Assembly: GCA_030407315.1 (NCBI GenBank)
Contig: JALQPE010002409.1
Coordinates: forward strand, 1-64,000
Length of the DNA stretch: 64,000 bases
Direction: 5' to 3'
Origin: Asparagopsis taxiformis
Taxonomy: Eukaryota > Rhodophyta > Florideophyceae > Bonnemaisoniales > Bonnemaisoniaceae
The notes under the pieces were generated by a model that was not told where the DNA came from, did not search any database, and worked only from the letters and a program-made list of their open reading frames with translations. Each line of letters opens with the position of its first letter. Positions within the stretch are counted from its first letter, which is position 1. Below, one piece after another: positions 29,672-38,504 of this stretch. The position numbers were made by a program, and so were the translations under genes.

Positions 29672-32539
29672 TTACTTCGACTGCTTTTGACTCTGCTTGA
29701 GCGTGATTTTGTCTCCCAAACTCAACGCAATTCCTTGTGTCTTGCTTCTGATACGAATATATCCAGCAAGAGACCCATCTGGAGCTTTCTCCACACTGAG
29801 GTTAACCAACGCATCCTCACCAAATACAGACCTGGCGTACAAGTTTGCAGCTAGATAACCACTTTCGTCTTCGATACCTCTTAGAGTTAGGCAGCGCATG
29901 TTGGTACATTCCGTTATGAAATCTAAGAACTGTGCGAGGTCAGTACATGACGTATTCACGGCGACCTTGTTCTCCCACTCGAATTCAGCCCACATTGCAC
30001 GGAACTCGGTATCGCTCACTTCTCCTGGCTCAATGTAGTCCATTACATCTACATGAATATCATTGAGAATAACGCAACCTGATGCAGCTCCAGACCCAGC
30101 CACATCATATACAATGTTACCAAAGATAATACCAGTCTCCGTCGAAGATACTTTGATGTTGGCTCGAATTGTCTTACGGTCCCCTGGTGCAAGGGTATAT
30201 GCTTGTGGACGTTCACACAAGCGCAAATCCCCCATCGTCGCAAGCTCCAAAGTAAGATTCTGGAATGTATCTTGAGTCGTGTTGATCACTAACACATCCA
30301 AAATGATATCGAATTGATGTACAGTCACATGTGCTTCCGCGTAAACAGGGTCGCTCATTCCTGTTAGCTGGGTCACACGGGACAGCTGGAAGCCTTGTGC
30401 GGTACCAGATCCGGTTGTAGCTGATGTTAGCGCCATTTCGTCCATATCCACGTCGCCTTCTGTGGCTGTTGTAGCACGGCGTGAACGCAAAAGGCGGAAA
30501 TCGATGAGCTCTTCAACCGGAGTTTGGTCCTTTCTGGCCTTTTCCTGTGCAGCTGTCTCCTGACGTTTTTCCGAAGCTCGGATTACTTCATGGAAAGCTT
30601 CTCGGCTAGAAGAAAGCCAGATCTCAGATGGGGTATCAGAGTTCATCGTCTTGATGCATGAAATGATACGCTCCGAAGAGCCATCATCAATGGCAACTGG
30701 AGCTTCCGAAGACTTTCCAAACCGCAATAGCGATGCACATACCAACATAGCTTCGGCGTGGACCCGATTGACAAATTCTTCTGGCGCATTTTCAAACGAC
30801 TGGAACCTTAGCACCAATTTTGTGAGCATAGTGCAGACTGCAACGCCGACTACATACTCACCCGTGAGAAGCAACGAACGAAGCGGTGGGCCAAGCTTGT
30901 CTGGGTTCGTGGTCAATGTGTCCTTGGTGGAAGGCGCCTCAGTCTCTGCGATCTGTGATGCGTAAGTACCATCGGCAAGGACCGTGGGACCTTTCTTCAC
31001 TGGTTTCTCCGCAGGCCTCTCTGCTTCACTGACCTCCTCGTCTTCATCCTCTGCGTCCTCTTCAGTCCCCACCGTCAAAGGAAGCCGGCCAATTCCACCC
31101 AACACAGCTTTGAACGCTTCCTTGACATCCTGAGGTTGCTCGCTGTATGAACCAAGCACCCACAAGGCACCACGCACAACGACTGTGTTGCGTATCATCG
31201 GTAACATATTGAGCACCTTTGCCAGGACTGGAGAGCGAAGGTCTTCATATCGTTCACATATTTCGCGAACAAAAATAATAACATCGGTGGCTGCTTCCCC
31301 GTAAGAATCAGCCAAAAAGTCAACAAGAACATTAACAGCTGCTGGGGCAACCTCTGGGAATCGGACAGAAGAAGAATGAATTGCCTTGATCAAAATTTGT
31401 CGGTATTGAGAAGTCGAATCCTTTTCGGTGGTTGTGTCTCCCGACATTGTTTTGACCAGTTCTTTCTTGAGAACACCGACCACCTCTTCCACATTACGAC
31501 GCGTAACGACATCCATTACCAAATCAATCGTTTTCTGTCGAATCGCCATGTTGGGGCTGGACAGCGCACGCATCATATCCATAACTAGCTCTTGAAGAAC
31601 TGCAGTCTGGGATGTACGTAGTTCGACGATACGGTCGAGAAGGATGAGCTTGATATTATTGTCGCTCTGCGACGCAAGGAGTTGGCAGTAGCATTGAGCT
31701 GCAGCGCGAATAGCGGTTGGGGCTGATGAAAGAGATATAAGAGTGTTTGCGGCCTCGTAAATTACTGCAGCAGAAGAACTCTGCAATAGAGTGAAGATGA
31801 TCTTAATGTATTGTCCCTTCTCCATGGGGTTTGCACGGCAAACTCGACGAACAAGCTCCAATGCTGATAGCTGAAGGGTCTCGCCCCACATAGGGATATG
31901 TTGGATATTAGCATTAAGATAGTTGACAGCACGATCCTGATCTGACTGGCAGAGCATGACAAATGCATTGCGCTTAGCAGCCAAGTCGCCCTCCTCGGCT
32001 AGGAATTCCTCAACAAGCTCGGGCGCATCCGGAATAAGGAACTCGAATTTTTCGAAAATGGTGTGTACGGCGAGAACAGCATTTCTTCGCACGAAAGAGT
32101 GGCGATGCTCAAGGTTCTGGCGGATTGATGGTACAAGTGGCTCAAGAATTTCTGCGTCATGGATCTTACAAACGAAACGAAGAGCACATCCACGAGTATA
32201 CTCGTTAGGGTGCACTAATTCGTTCCGAATCATGTTGCAGACAAGGATCATTTCCGGGAGCATCTTACCATCTGGACCATGCTTATCAACAATTTCGAGA
32301 TAGTAGAGACCCAGCTTTCGGAGATGAGTATCCTCGTGCGGTAATACGTATCGGATGACCATCATGAGCATACCAGGAAGAGATTCTCCAGTAAGCTGCA
32401 TCGAGATGGCACGCTTGAGAGCTTCCGTTTTGGCTTCGAGGTTGCCAGATTCCAATTGCGATTTAAGATCTTCGGAATCTTCGGGGGCCACATCCTGATG
32501 GATTAGGAGAGTGCATTGGCGTTCGAGAGCAGACGTCAT
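29672..32539 (-). CDS. COPB1: Coatomer subunit beta (beta-COP)
   Basis: Part of the COPI coat that forms retrograde Golgi-to-ER vesicles. The protein is 955 aa from ATG 32539 (human beta-COP is 953). This start (MTSALERQCTLLIHQD) aligns with known N-termini; an upstream in-frame ATG at 32620 would add 27 residues and is less likely. The N-terminal two thirds is an adaptin-type HEAT solenoid (EALKRAISMQL, HPNEYTRGCALRF, LEHRHSFVRRNAVLAVHTIF, LSSAPTAIRAAAQCY). An acidic linker follows near residue 500 (EEDAEDEDEEVSEAE). The C-terminal appendage includes VYAEAHVTVHQFDI. Complete and intron-free. Confidence 0.97.
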   Translation of the reverse strand: MTSALERQCTLLIHQDVAPEDSEDLKSQLESGNLEAKTEALKRAISMQLTGESLPGMLMMVIRYVLPHEDTHLRKLGLYYLEIVDKHGPDGKMLPEMILVCNMIRNELVHPNEYTRGCALRFVCKIHDAEILEPLVPSIRQNLEHRHSFVRRNAVLAVHTIFEKFEFLIPDAPELVEEFLAEEGDLAAKRNAFVMLCQSDQDRAVNYLNANIQHIPMWGETLQLSALELVRRVCRANPMEKGQYIKIIFTLLQSSSAAVIYEAANTLISLSSAPTAIRAAAQCYCQLLASQSDNNIKLILLDRIVELRTSQTAVLQELVMDMMRALSSPNMAIRQKTIDLVMDVVTRRNVEEVVGVLKKELVKTMSGDTTTEKDSTSQYRQILIKAIHSSSVRFPEVAPAAVNVLVDFLADSYGEAATDVIIFVREICERYEDLRSPVLAKVLNMLPMIRNTVVVRGALWVLGSYSEQPQDVKEAFKAVLGGIGRLPLTVGTEEDAEDEDEEVSEAERPAEKPVKKGPTVLADGTYASQIAETEAPSTKDTLTTNPDKLGPPLRSLLLTGEYVVGVAVCTMLTKLVLRFQSFENAPEEFVNRVHAEAMLVCASLLRFGKSSEAPVAIDDGSSERIISCIKTMNSDTPSEIWLSSSREAFHEVIRASEKRQETAAQEKARKDQTPVEELIDFRLLRSRRATTATEGDVDMDEMALTSATTGSGTAQGFQLSRVTQLTGMSDPVYAEAHVTVHQFDIILDVLVINTTQDTFQNLTLELATMGDLRLCERPQAYTLAPGDRKTIRANIKVSSTETGIIFGNIVYDVAGSGAASGCVILNDIHVDVMDYIEPGEVSDTEFRAMWAEFEWENKVAVNTSCTDLAQFLDFITECTNMRCLTLRGIEDESGYLAANLYARSVFGEDALVNLSVEKAPDGSLAGYIRIRSKTQGIALSLGDKITLKQSQKQSK

Positions 32540-33121
32540 TTTGCAGCACGAGGCAAAATGCGCAGAGAAGTTGCAGATATCGCGGAAGGAGGGATGAAGG
32601 GGCCGAATCGCAGCGCCCAAACGCGAATGGACTTGGATTGAATAACAGTCTGATCGAAGTTACAAGGGTGGCAACTTTGAAGTGTCAGCGAACAAAACTT
32701 TTAAATATTTAGAAAATATATTAGAAATAGAAAAATAATTGGAGTACTTGAAATCTGTTTGGCATGCGACTTTTGCAACCCGCATGCAACGAAATTTGCT
32801 GAACAAACGCAAGGAGAGCCATGCGAAGCTGCTGCCGTTTCGCCACATTTTTGCACAGCAGACAGTTCAAAGAACACTCCTACGCGCAATTTTCAAAGGT
32901 TTGCCGCCTTTTCTAGGCAACACATCGCTCAACATACCGAGAGCAGTTTCAGCACATCCCTACTTCATGTTCCAGTTCCCTCTCCCGCAAGACACAACCT
33001 TTTTATTTCAGCCCAACTGCGCACGACATCGAATCGCTTAAATTCTGCGCCGCTATCCGCGCTGCTTCGCTGATTGCTCTTCAGACTCAACCAATCCCCA
33101 AGCTTTGCACAACACAGCATC
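32540..33121. promoter_or_regulatory. Divergent promoter region of COPB1 and the PWWP gene
   Basis: 582 bp between start codons pointing away from each other. It includes an A/T-rich part at 32695-32745 and pyrimidine-rich sequence approaching the PWWP start. No other gene was seen. Confidence 0.5.
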
Positions 33122-35539
33122 ATGCCTGTCAAGAAAAGCAGCAAACACATTCCAGTTCCGAGAGACATCGAACTGCCTTTCGAACTCGGTGACCTCGTGT
33201 TGTGCCGTTATTCCCATTATCCTTATTGGCCTGCAACCATCGCTCACACGCACCAGAAAAATCATAAGGGCAAGCATGTTTGCATGATAAAGAGTTCAAA
33301 GGATGATGAAGCTGGTCTCCTTTCTTATTGGTGTGTCTTCTCCGACGAAGACACAGGAGGCTGGGTGCGGGCAGACAGAATGGTGAAATACCACCCCGAT
33401 CTAGTGTCGAAAATTCGCCTCGAGCCCGGCATGAAATGGACAAAGGATCAGGCAGTCGCTTTGAAGGCCGCTGAGCGCCATTTTGAAGCGATAAATGAGC
33501 ACAAAGCACAACCAATTCCTGTCCCAATTCCACCTGCTGATTTCCTCAAGCCGTACGAAGATCCTGAATCCGACGCTTCTGATGAGGATGAGGACGAAAT
33601 TGATCCTGCCATAGAAAGTGATGGCGACGGTTCTGATGCAGAGGATGAACCTGAAAAGCGATCGGCCCCTGATCCACCGCGAGGAAAACAGCGCGCTTCT
33701 CGCTCAGACCGGAAGAAACCAACAGCTGTCGCAACTCCTAAATCAACGGAGAAGAAAAAGTCGACTCCAAAGCCGAAACCGAAACCGAAGCGTAAGGTAC
33801 CTGCAACTCCAGCAGCGCGTCCTGGGAAGAAAGCGAAGGTATCGGACTCGAAGCCTACGGAGAGTACCCCAGACAAATTTAAGTCTGCTTCGGTTCCAGT
33901 AAACGACTCTCCAAATACTCCGGCGAGGAAGCAGAAAAAGTCGGTACGTGCTGAGCCTCCAGCACCAAGCGCTGCTGTGCTACGTAAGCTTGAGAAGACA
34001 GAGAAAGATCTTGCTTCTGCCAATCAAACCATTGCGAAGCTGAAAAAAACCTTGCGAAAGAGAGAGGCCTATCTGAACGACTTTGCAAAAGGTAGCACTT
34101 CTGTGCGAATCTTCGTACCGCCTACACCAGATAGCGTTGATATTTCGATCCCTGCCGCTGAGACTCATCATTCAAAGTCAGTGGATTCAGAAGGATTTAC
34201 CGATATCATGAATCGACTAAATAGCCACTTTGAATCATTCAAGGAAAAAGTGAACGCAGCTGAACAAGCTCGGACACAACTCCATGATGAGAAACAGAAA
34301 ATGGAGGAAGTTCTCAGGGCTCTGAGTGCCAAGGTAATGGAATCTGAGCAGGTGGCATTGGACCATGAGAAGATTCTCGTAGGTCTTCTCGAAGAGATTT
34401 TGCAAGCTCAAGTGGACGTTGAAGACCTCCGCAAACACAAAGCCGGTAATGTGATAAGAAACATTGGCAAAATGTGCAATGGCATGGCATCTATTGCGAC
34501 ATTCTGCAATGAGATCTATTCGCAATGGAAGAAAATTGTTTTGGCACATGTCAAGAACGCAGATGTTGATAAGAATGCGAACGTCGCTCCATCCACTACG
34601 GGTAAACCTAGCCAGGATGTAAAGATGAAAGACGTTGACACCAAGACAGGGAAGACTGTCCAAGAGGGCAAGGACAGTGGTACAGAACATGGAGACGAAA
34701 GGAACACCACTCCTGATGACAATCCCGGCGATATGAAGAAGAACTCAGATGAGGAATCTAAGGACGATCAAGAGGGAAAGACCGCCGAAGTTGAAGCGGA
34801 GGCTTTGGTGTCAGCTAAACTCGAGGGATCTGACGGCAGGGATGGAGCCAAGGCTGATCATGATGATAAAAAGCCGAAGGACAAGGAAGTCCAAGGGCCC
34901 AGAAATGGGACGGAACCTTTTGCCAAAATTGATTTGCAAGAAGATGCAAGTAAAGCAGAAGTGACTAGGGATAGGCAGGGTTCAGCTACTACCGACGTAG
35001 CGAAGCGTACACCTCAACCGCCCGCCAAGACGACAGGAAAGTCAGCTGGTAAATCCCCGGTTAATGTGGTCATGAAAACAAGACTAGGAAGGGATAAAGA
35101 GGGGGTTCCTGATGTTAAGGGTGTCCCTGATGCCGAGGGTGATGAAGCGATGGAAGACGCAGAAACTGCAGTCGGTGATGCGAAGTCGCCTGTACCTGCT
35201 AGCTCCAGGGATGATTCACATGACAAGGCTGAGCCGCCTAGTCAGAATATCCAAAAGAAACGAAAGGCAGGGGTTACCCGTACTACTACAGCGGCGAAGA
35301 AACCGAGGGCCCAAAGCGAGAACGGTAAAACGAGCAATAAAGCCGAGCAATCAGAGACTGATGAGGCCAAGTCAGCCTCATCCAAGGGTCAGCATTCGGT
35401 GCAGAGGTCGGCATTACCAGAAGACGAAGGACATACCAATGCAGAGTCGCAATCAGCAGGAAAGGGAATGCCAATCGCAGGAAAACCGCGGAAATCACCA
35501 AGAACCGCAGATAAAGCAGATGATGAAGCAAAGTCGTAG
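33122..35539 (+). CDS. PWWP-domain chromatin protein with a TFIIS-N/IBD-like domain (LEDGF/HDGF-like layout)
   Basis: 805 aa from ATG 33122 (MPVKKSSKHIPVP); an in-frame ATG at 33074 is possible but less likely. Residues about 19-92 form a PWWP domain: FELGDLVLCRYSHYPYWPA, then a WCVFSDEDTGGWVRAD barrel. PWWP domains read methylated histone H3 lysine 36 and DNA. Basic and acidic stretches with proline repeats (KPKPKPKPKRK) and nuclear-signal-like clusters follow. Residues about 345-420 are coiled coil. Residues about 418-480 (LQAQVDVEDLRKHKAGNVIR, then ATFCNEIYSQWKKIVL) look like the TFIIS N-terminal/integrase-binding helical bundle, in which Leu-x-x-x-K-x-G-x-x-V and a final WK are conserved. 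The long Lys/Glu/Asp tail is disordered. This order is that of LEDGF/HDGF2 in animals. The role (transcription-elongation chromatin reader) is inferred. Confidence 0.75.
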   Translation: MPVKKSSKHIPVPRDIELPFELGDLVLCRYSHYPYWPATIAHTHQKNHKGKHVCMIKSSKDDEAGLLSYWCVFSDEDTGGWVRADRMVKYHPDLVSKIRLEPGMKWTKDQAVALKAAERHFEAINEHKAQPIPVPIPPADFLKPYEDPESDASDEDEDEIDPAIESDGDGSDAEDEPEKRSAPDPPRGKQRASRSDRKKPTAVATPKSTEKKKSTPKPKPKPKRKVPATPAARPGKKAKVSDSKPTESTPDKFKSASVPVNDSPNTPARKQKKSVRAEPPAPSAAVLRKLEKTEKDLASANQTIAKLKKTLRKREAYLNDFAKGSTSVRIFVPPTPDSVDISIPAAETHHSKSVDSEGFTDIMNRLNSHFESFKEKVNAAEQARTQLHDEKQKMEEVLRALSAKVMESEQVALDHEKILVGLLEEILQAQVDVEDLRKHKAGNVIRNIGKMCNGMASIATFCNEIYSQWKKIVLAHVKNADVDKNANVAPSTTGKPSQDVKMKDVDTKTGKTVQEGKDSGTEHGDERNTTPDDNPGDMKKNSDEESKDDQEGKTAEVEAEALVSAKLEGSDGRDGAKADHDDKKPKDKEVQGPRNGTEPFAKIDLQEDASKAEVTRDRQGSATTDVAKRTPQPPAKTTGKSAGKSPVNVVMKTRLGRDKEGVPDVKGVPDAEGDEAMEDAETAVGDAKSPVPASSRDDSHDKAEPPSQNIQKKRKAGVTRTTTAAKKPRAQSENGKTSNKAEQSETDEAKSASSKGQHSVQRSALPEDEGHTNAESQSAGKGMPIAGKPRKSPRTADKADDEAKS

Positions 35540-35639
35540 AACTGCAAATGTATAAAGTTGTTGCTCGGTGAGTTTGTAATTTCCATCTTGTTAGTTCATT
35601 AGTATTTTCGCTGTTTCGGCCGTTCATGAAGTTAAAGAG

Positions 35640-38126
35640 TTACACTCTAAAGTAATCATCCTCAACTATGGCAGAACCTGTACTGCTACCTGTGTCCTCC
35701 TCATTCTGGTCGTGCATGTTCGCGTTTCTCTCCCCAAATATCAAGCTCCATAGACCGGAAGATTGAGGCTGGCGGTCATCAGTTCTCTTAACCGGACTTT
35801 CCTCGGTTCTGTTTTCCGAGGATGGTGATACAGTATCCTCATCTTCATGAGGTTGCTTCCCAGATCCGTGGGAATCTTTCTCTGTTTCAATAGCAGTCAT
35901 CTCCACGACAGGAATTCGTTCGGTTGATGCTTCAGCCATGGGAACATGTTCAGTTAGTACATGCGGAGAAGATAATGAATTCTCTGCACCTGTTGCTTGT
36001 GGTGTAGTAACCTTTTCTTTCATTTCTTCAACATTGTTCCCGACCTCGGTTAGGATCCCGGTGGAAGTTTCCGCTTCAGCATATTCTGCCGGCAATTCTG
36101 GTGATGGATTCAAAGTCATGTCTAAAACAGCGAGAACATTATCGGCTGCTTTCAAAGCCATGTCCTGAGATGCCAACTCATCAATATCCCACTGTTCAGC
36201 AAGAACAGCGCTCCTTGCCGAGAGGGCCAATCCTGGACTATTTGAAGGTTCCGTAATTGATTCTGATGAAACGTCCTCTAGAACACCATTTTCTGATGTT
36301 TGCATGTCTGCAAGTAACGGTCCAATACAAACTACGGGAACTGTTGTGATCGAGTCGGAATCATACAACATTCCTTCAAACGACTCAAAACGTTGAGCTT
36401 CGAAGAGACTGGCAAACGCATATGTGAATTTCTCCACTCTTTCAGTCATTTCCTGATCCTTCACCCAATACCCGTTGAGAGAAACCTCTCCGAACGGTGT
36501 CACTCGCAGAGCTGAAAAGAATAAAGGTGAGTACGGTGCGTCTTCGAGGGGTAGGTTACCTATTTCCAAATCTTGGCTTTGGCGAATCCTCGATGTGAAT
36601 GCAGCTCGACCATTTGCAACCACCTCGCAGCGCCTTGCTGCGTATATAAGATCCGAGCATACAAGCATAATATCCCGAATGCTGCATGGGCGATCTATTC
36701 CCGCTCGCAAAATTCTTGCTGGTGAAAACGAGAGCCATTCACGATTCTCGAAATTTGTAATCCCAAGTAGATTGCGCATCGCCTCATGCTTACGCTCGAA
36801 ATACGCTAACATCGCTCGGTTCACTGCCGCTCTAGAAGCTGCATCAGCGTTTACAGACGCATAGGAAATGAAGACATTGGCTCCACAGCCGCTCGATTTG
36901 CATTCTATGAGGTGTGGTATGGTCAATAGTGCATCGGTTAGCACGAGAGACATATCACATAGAGAGCGCATTATATCAGCACAGCGGGACACATGCAAGC
37001 GTTGCAGAAGAAACCACAAACTCATTACTCTAGATAGCTCGAAATCAGCAATGAGGCAAAGTTCTGAGTTCTCCTGCTTGCCGTCTTCAAGAGAAGTTGC
37101 AGCTAGCGGCGCAGTCTCTGAAGCACTAACTGATACAACTGCGGTACGATGGCGGCCAAACCAACTCGCAACATCCAACACTGCAGAATGCGAGGAACGG
37201 ATGAAATCGGCGACATCATAGGTAAGATTACTAGTTGTATTTCCAGCCAACAGAAGGGAAAGTGCATCCCCCTCGACATGAAGGCAGACTCCATAACTAT
37301 CGCACAGTGCTCTGAGCACCATTGCAGCTGCACAGAAAGTATCATTGAGAGTAGCATCTACGACGACCAGTGCTGGAGATAGTGAACGCTCCTTTACTGC
37401 ACTCTTCAGAGTGAGGGCTACTGTTGCCCGAACGGTATCCACGGATGAAACCGCCTGACGTTGAAAGAGTGCTGTACCACGCACTACGCGTTCCCAGGCA
37501 TCACATACGGGACTGTCCGGGTGGCGATCTTCAACATGCGCGTCTTGATAGATATACAGCACAAGCGGGGTACCGGCTATCATGGCAGCTGTCGGTGCGG
37601 CATGAATTCCATTATAACGCATGGCGAGCGCGCTGTGAAAAATGTGACGACGCGCATAATCAGCATCCTGCCAGAGCCGTAACGAGGTTGGAGGGATTTT
37701 CAAATGCGGCCGGAGAAGATATTGATGAAGAGTGGATATGATATGTTCGGCCAATGGACGATAGATTGCTCTCGCGGCACGCTGCGAGAGAATTGAATCG
37801 GACCATATTGCAAGCGCTTGAACGAGAGCGAGTTCACGCGTCAGAACGGATGGCGTGGGCTTTGTGAAGACATCTTGCACAAACGGAGGCGTCGACGGGG
37901 CGGATTGTGACGCGGTAGGATGGAGAGCGTGGCGGATGAGAAGCGCCAATCGCGTTGAGACTGACTGTGTAGAGGATGGAGAAATGTTGGGTGCGAGAGT
38001 TGGTGAGATGTAATTTGTATCTGCTGCGCCGGAGGCGGCATCGGCTATCGCATGCGTGACGGGTTCAAGTTCGGATATTGGAAGATGGAGGTTCCGTAGA
38101 TCGAGAGATTCCACGACGGGATTCAT
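35640..38126 (-). CDS. PDXDC1-like protein (PLP-decarboxylase fold, probably non-catalytic)
   Basis: 828 aa from ATG 38126. Residues about 180-400 (LVLYIYQDAHVEDRHPDSPV, LVVVDATLNDTFCAAA, then YGVCLHVEGDALSLLLAG) match the pattern of PDXDC1, a group II PLP-dependent decarboxylase relative: a D-A... strand followed by LHVEG. Active decarboxylases carry a D-x-x-x-HK lysine that binds the cofactor, about 50-60 residues beyond. Here that place reads VLDVASWFGRHRTAVVSV, with no Lys. The C-terminal ~200 residues are acidic, Ser/Thr-rich and disordered. The biochemical role of PDXDC1 is not well defined even in animals. Assignment is moderate. It is convergent with the PWWP gene (100 bp between stops). 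Confidence 0.55.
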   Translation of the reverse strand: MNPVVESLDLRNLHLPISELEPVTHAIADAASGAADTNYISPTLAPNISPSSTQSVSTRLALLIRHALHPTASQSAPSTPPFVQDVFTKPTPSVLTRELALVQALAIWSDSILSQRAARAIYRPLAEHIISTLHQYLLRPHLKIPPTSLRLWQDADYARRHIFHSALAMRYNGIHAAPTAAMIAGTPLVLYIYQDAHVEDRHPDSPVCDAWERVVRGTALFQRQAVSSVDTVRATVALTLKSAVKERSLSPALVVVDATLNDTFCAAAMVLRALCDSYGVCLHVEGDALSLLLAGNTTSNLTYDVADFIRSSHSAVLDVASWFGRHRTAVVSVSASETAPLAATSLEDGKQENSELCLIADFELSRVMSLWFLLQRLHVSRCADIMRSLCDMSLVLTDALLTIPHLIECKSSGCGANVFISYASVNADAASRAAVNRAMLAYFERKHEAMRNLLGITNFENREWLSFSPARILRAGIDRPCSIRDIMLVCSDLIYAARRCEVVANGRAAFTSRIRQSQDLEIGNLPLEDAPYSPLFFSALRVTPFGEVSLNGYWVKDQEMTERVEKFTYAFASLFEAQRFESFEGMLYDSDSITTVPVVCIGPLLADMQTSENGVLEDVSSESITEPSNSPGLALSARSAVLAEQWDIDELASQDMALKAADNVLAVLDMTLNPSPELPAEYAEAETSTGILTEVGNNVEEMKEKVTTPQATGAENSLSSPHVLTEHVPMAEASTERIPVVEMTAIETEKDSHGSGKQPHEDEDTVSPSSENRTEESPVKRTDDRQPQSSGLWSLIFGERNANMHDQNEEDTGSSTGSAIVEDDYFRV

Positions 38127-38504
38127 ATCGAATGACGAGGTGAGACACGAGCAATCTTTAGAAGATTGTTGTACATGTACTAGAATGAGTTTCGAGCAAA
38201 CGCGGAACTGAGTGATAGTACGATTATCTTCGAGCGCAACTTACACATCCACCTATGTTTCGAGTGTCTCGAACAGGCGCTGACGATAACTTGTGTTATC
38301 CAGGATAAATCATCAGACGAAAATCACCGAAATAATCAGAGTTCAACGTGTACGCTTGGCCCTGCTGAATTAAGCGATTTTTCTTGACCACCGACGGGCG
38401 TGCACAAAGTATGAGAAGCTAAGTAGCTAATCCTCCTTGAAGCACCAGTACGTCGACGGGGGATCCGTCTTCCCGATTCTATCGCCCCACCACTCTCTCG
38501 CGAA
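38127..38504. promoter_or_regulatory. Divergent promoter region of the PDXDC1-like gene and SPB4
   Basis: 378 bp between opposite start codons. No additional gene or recognised motif. Confidence 0.5.
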
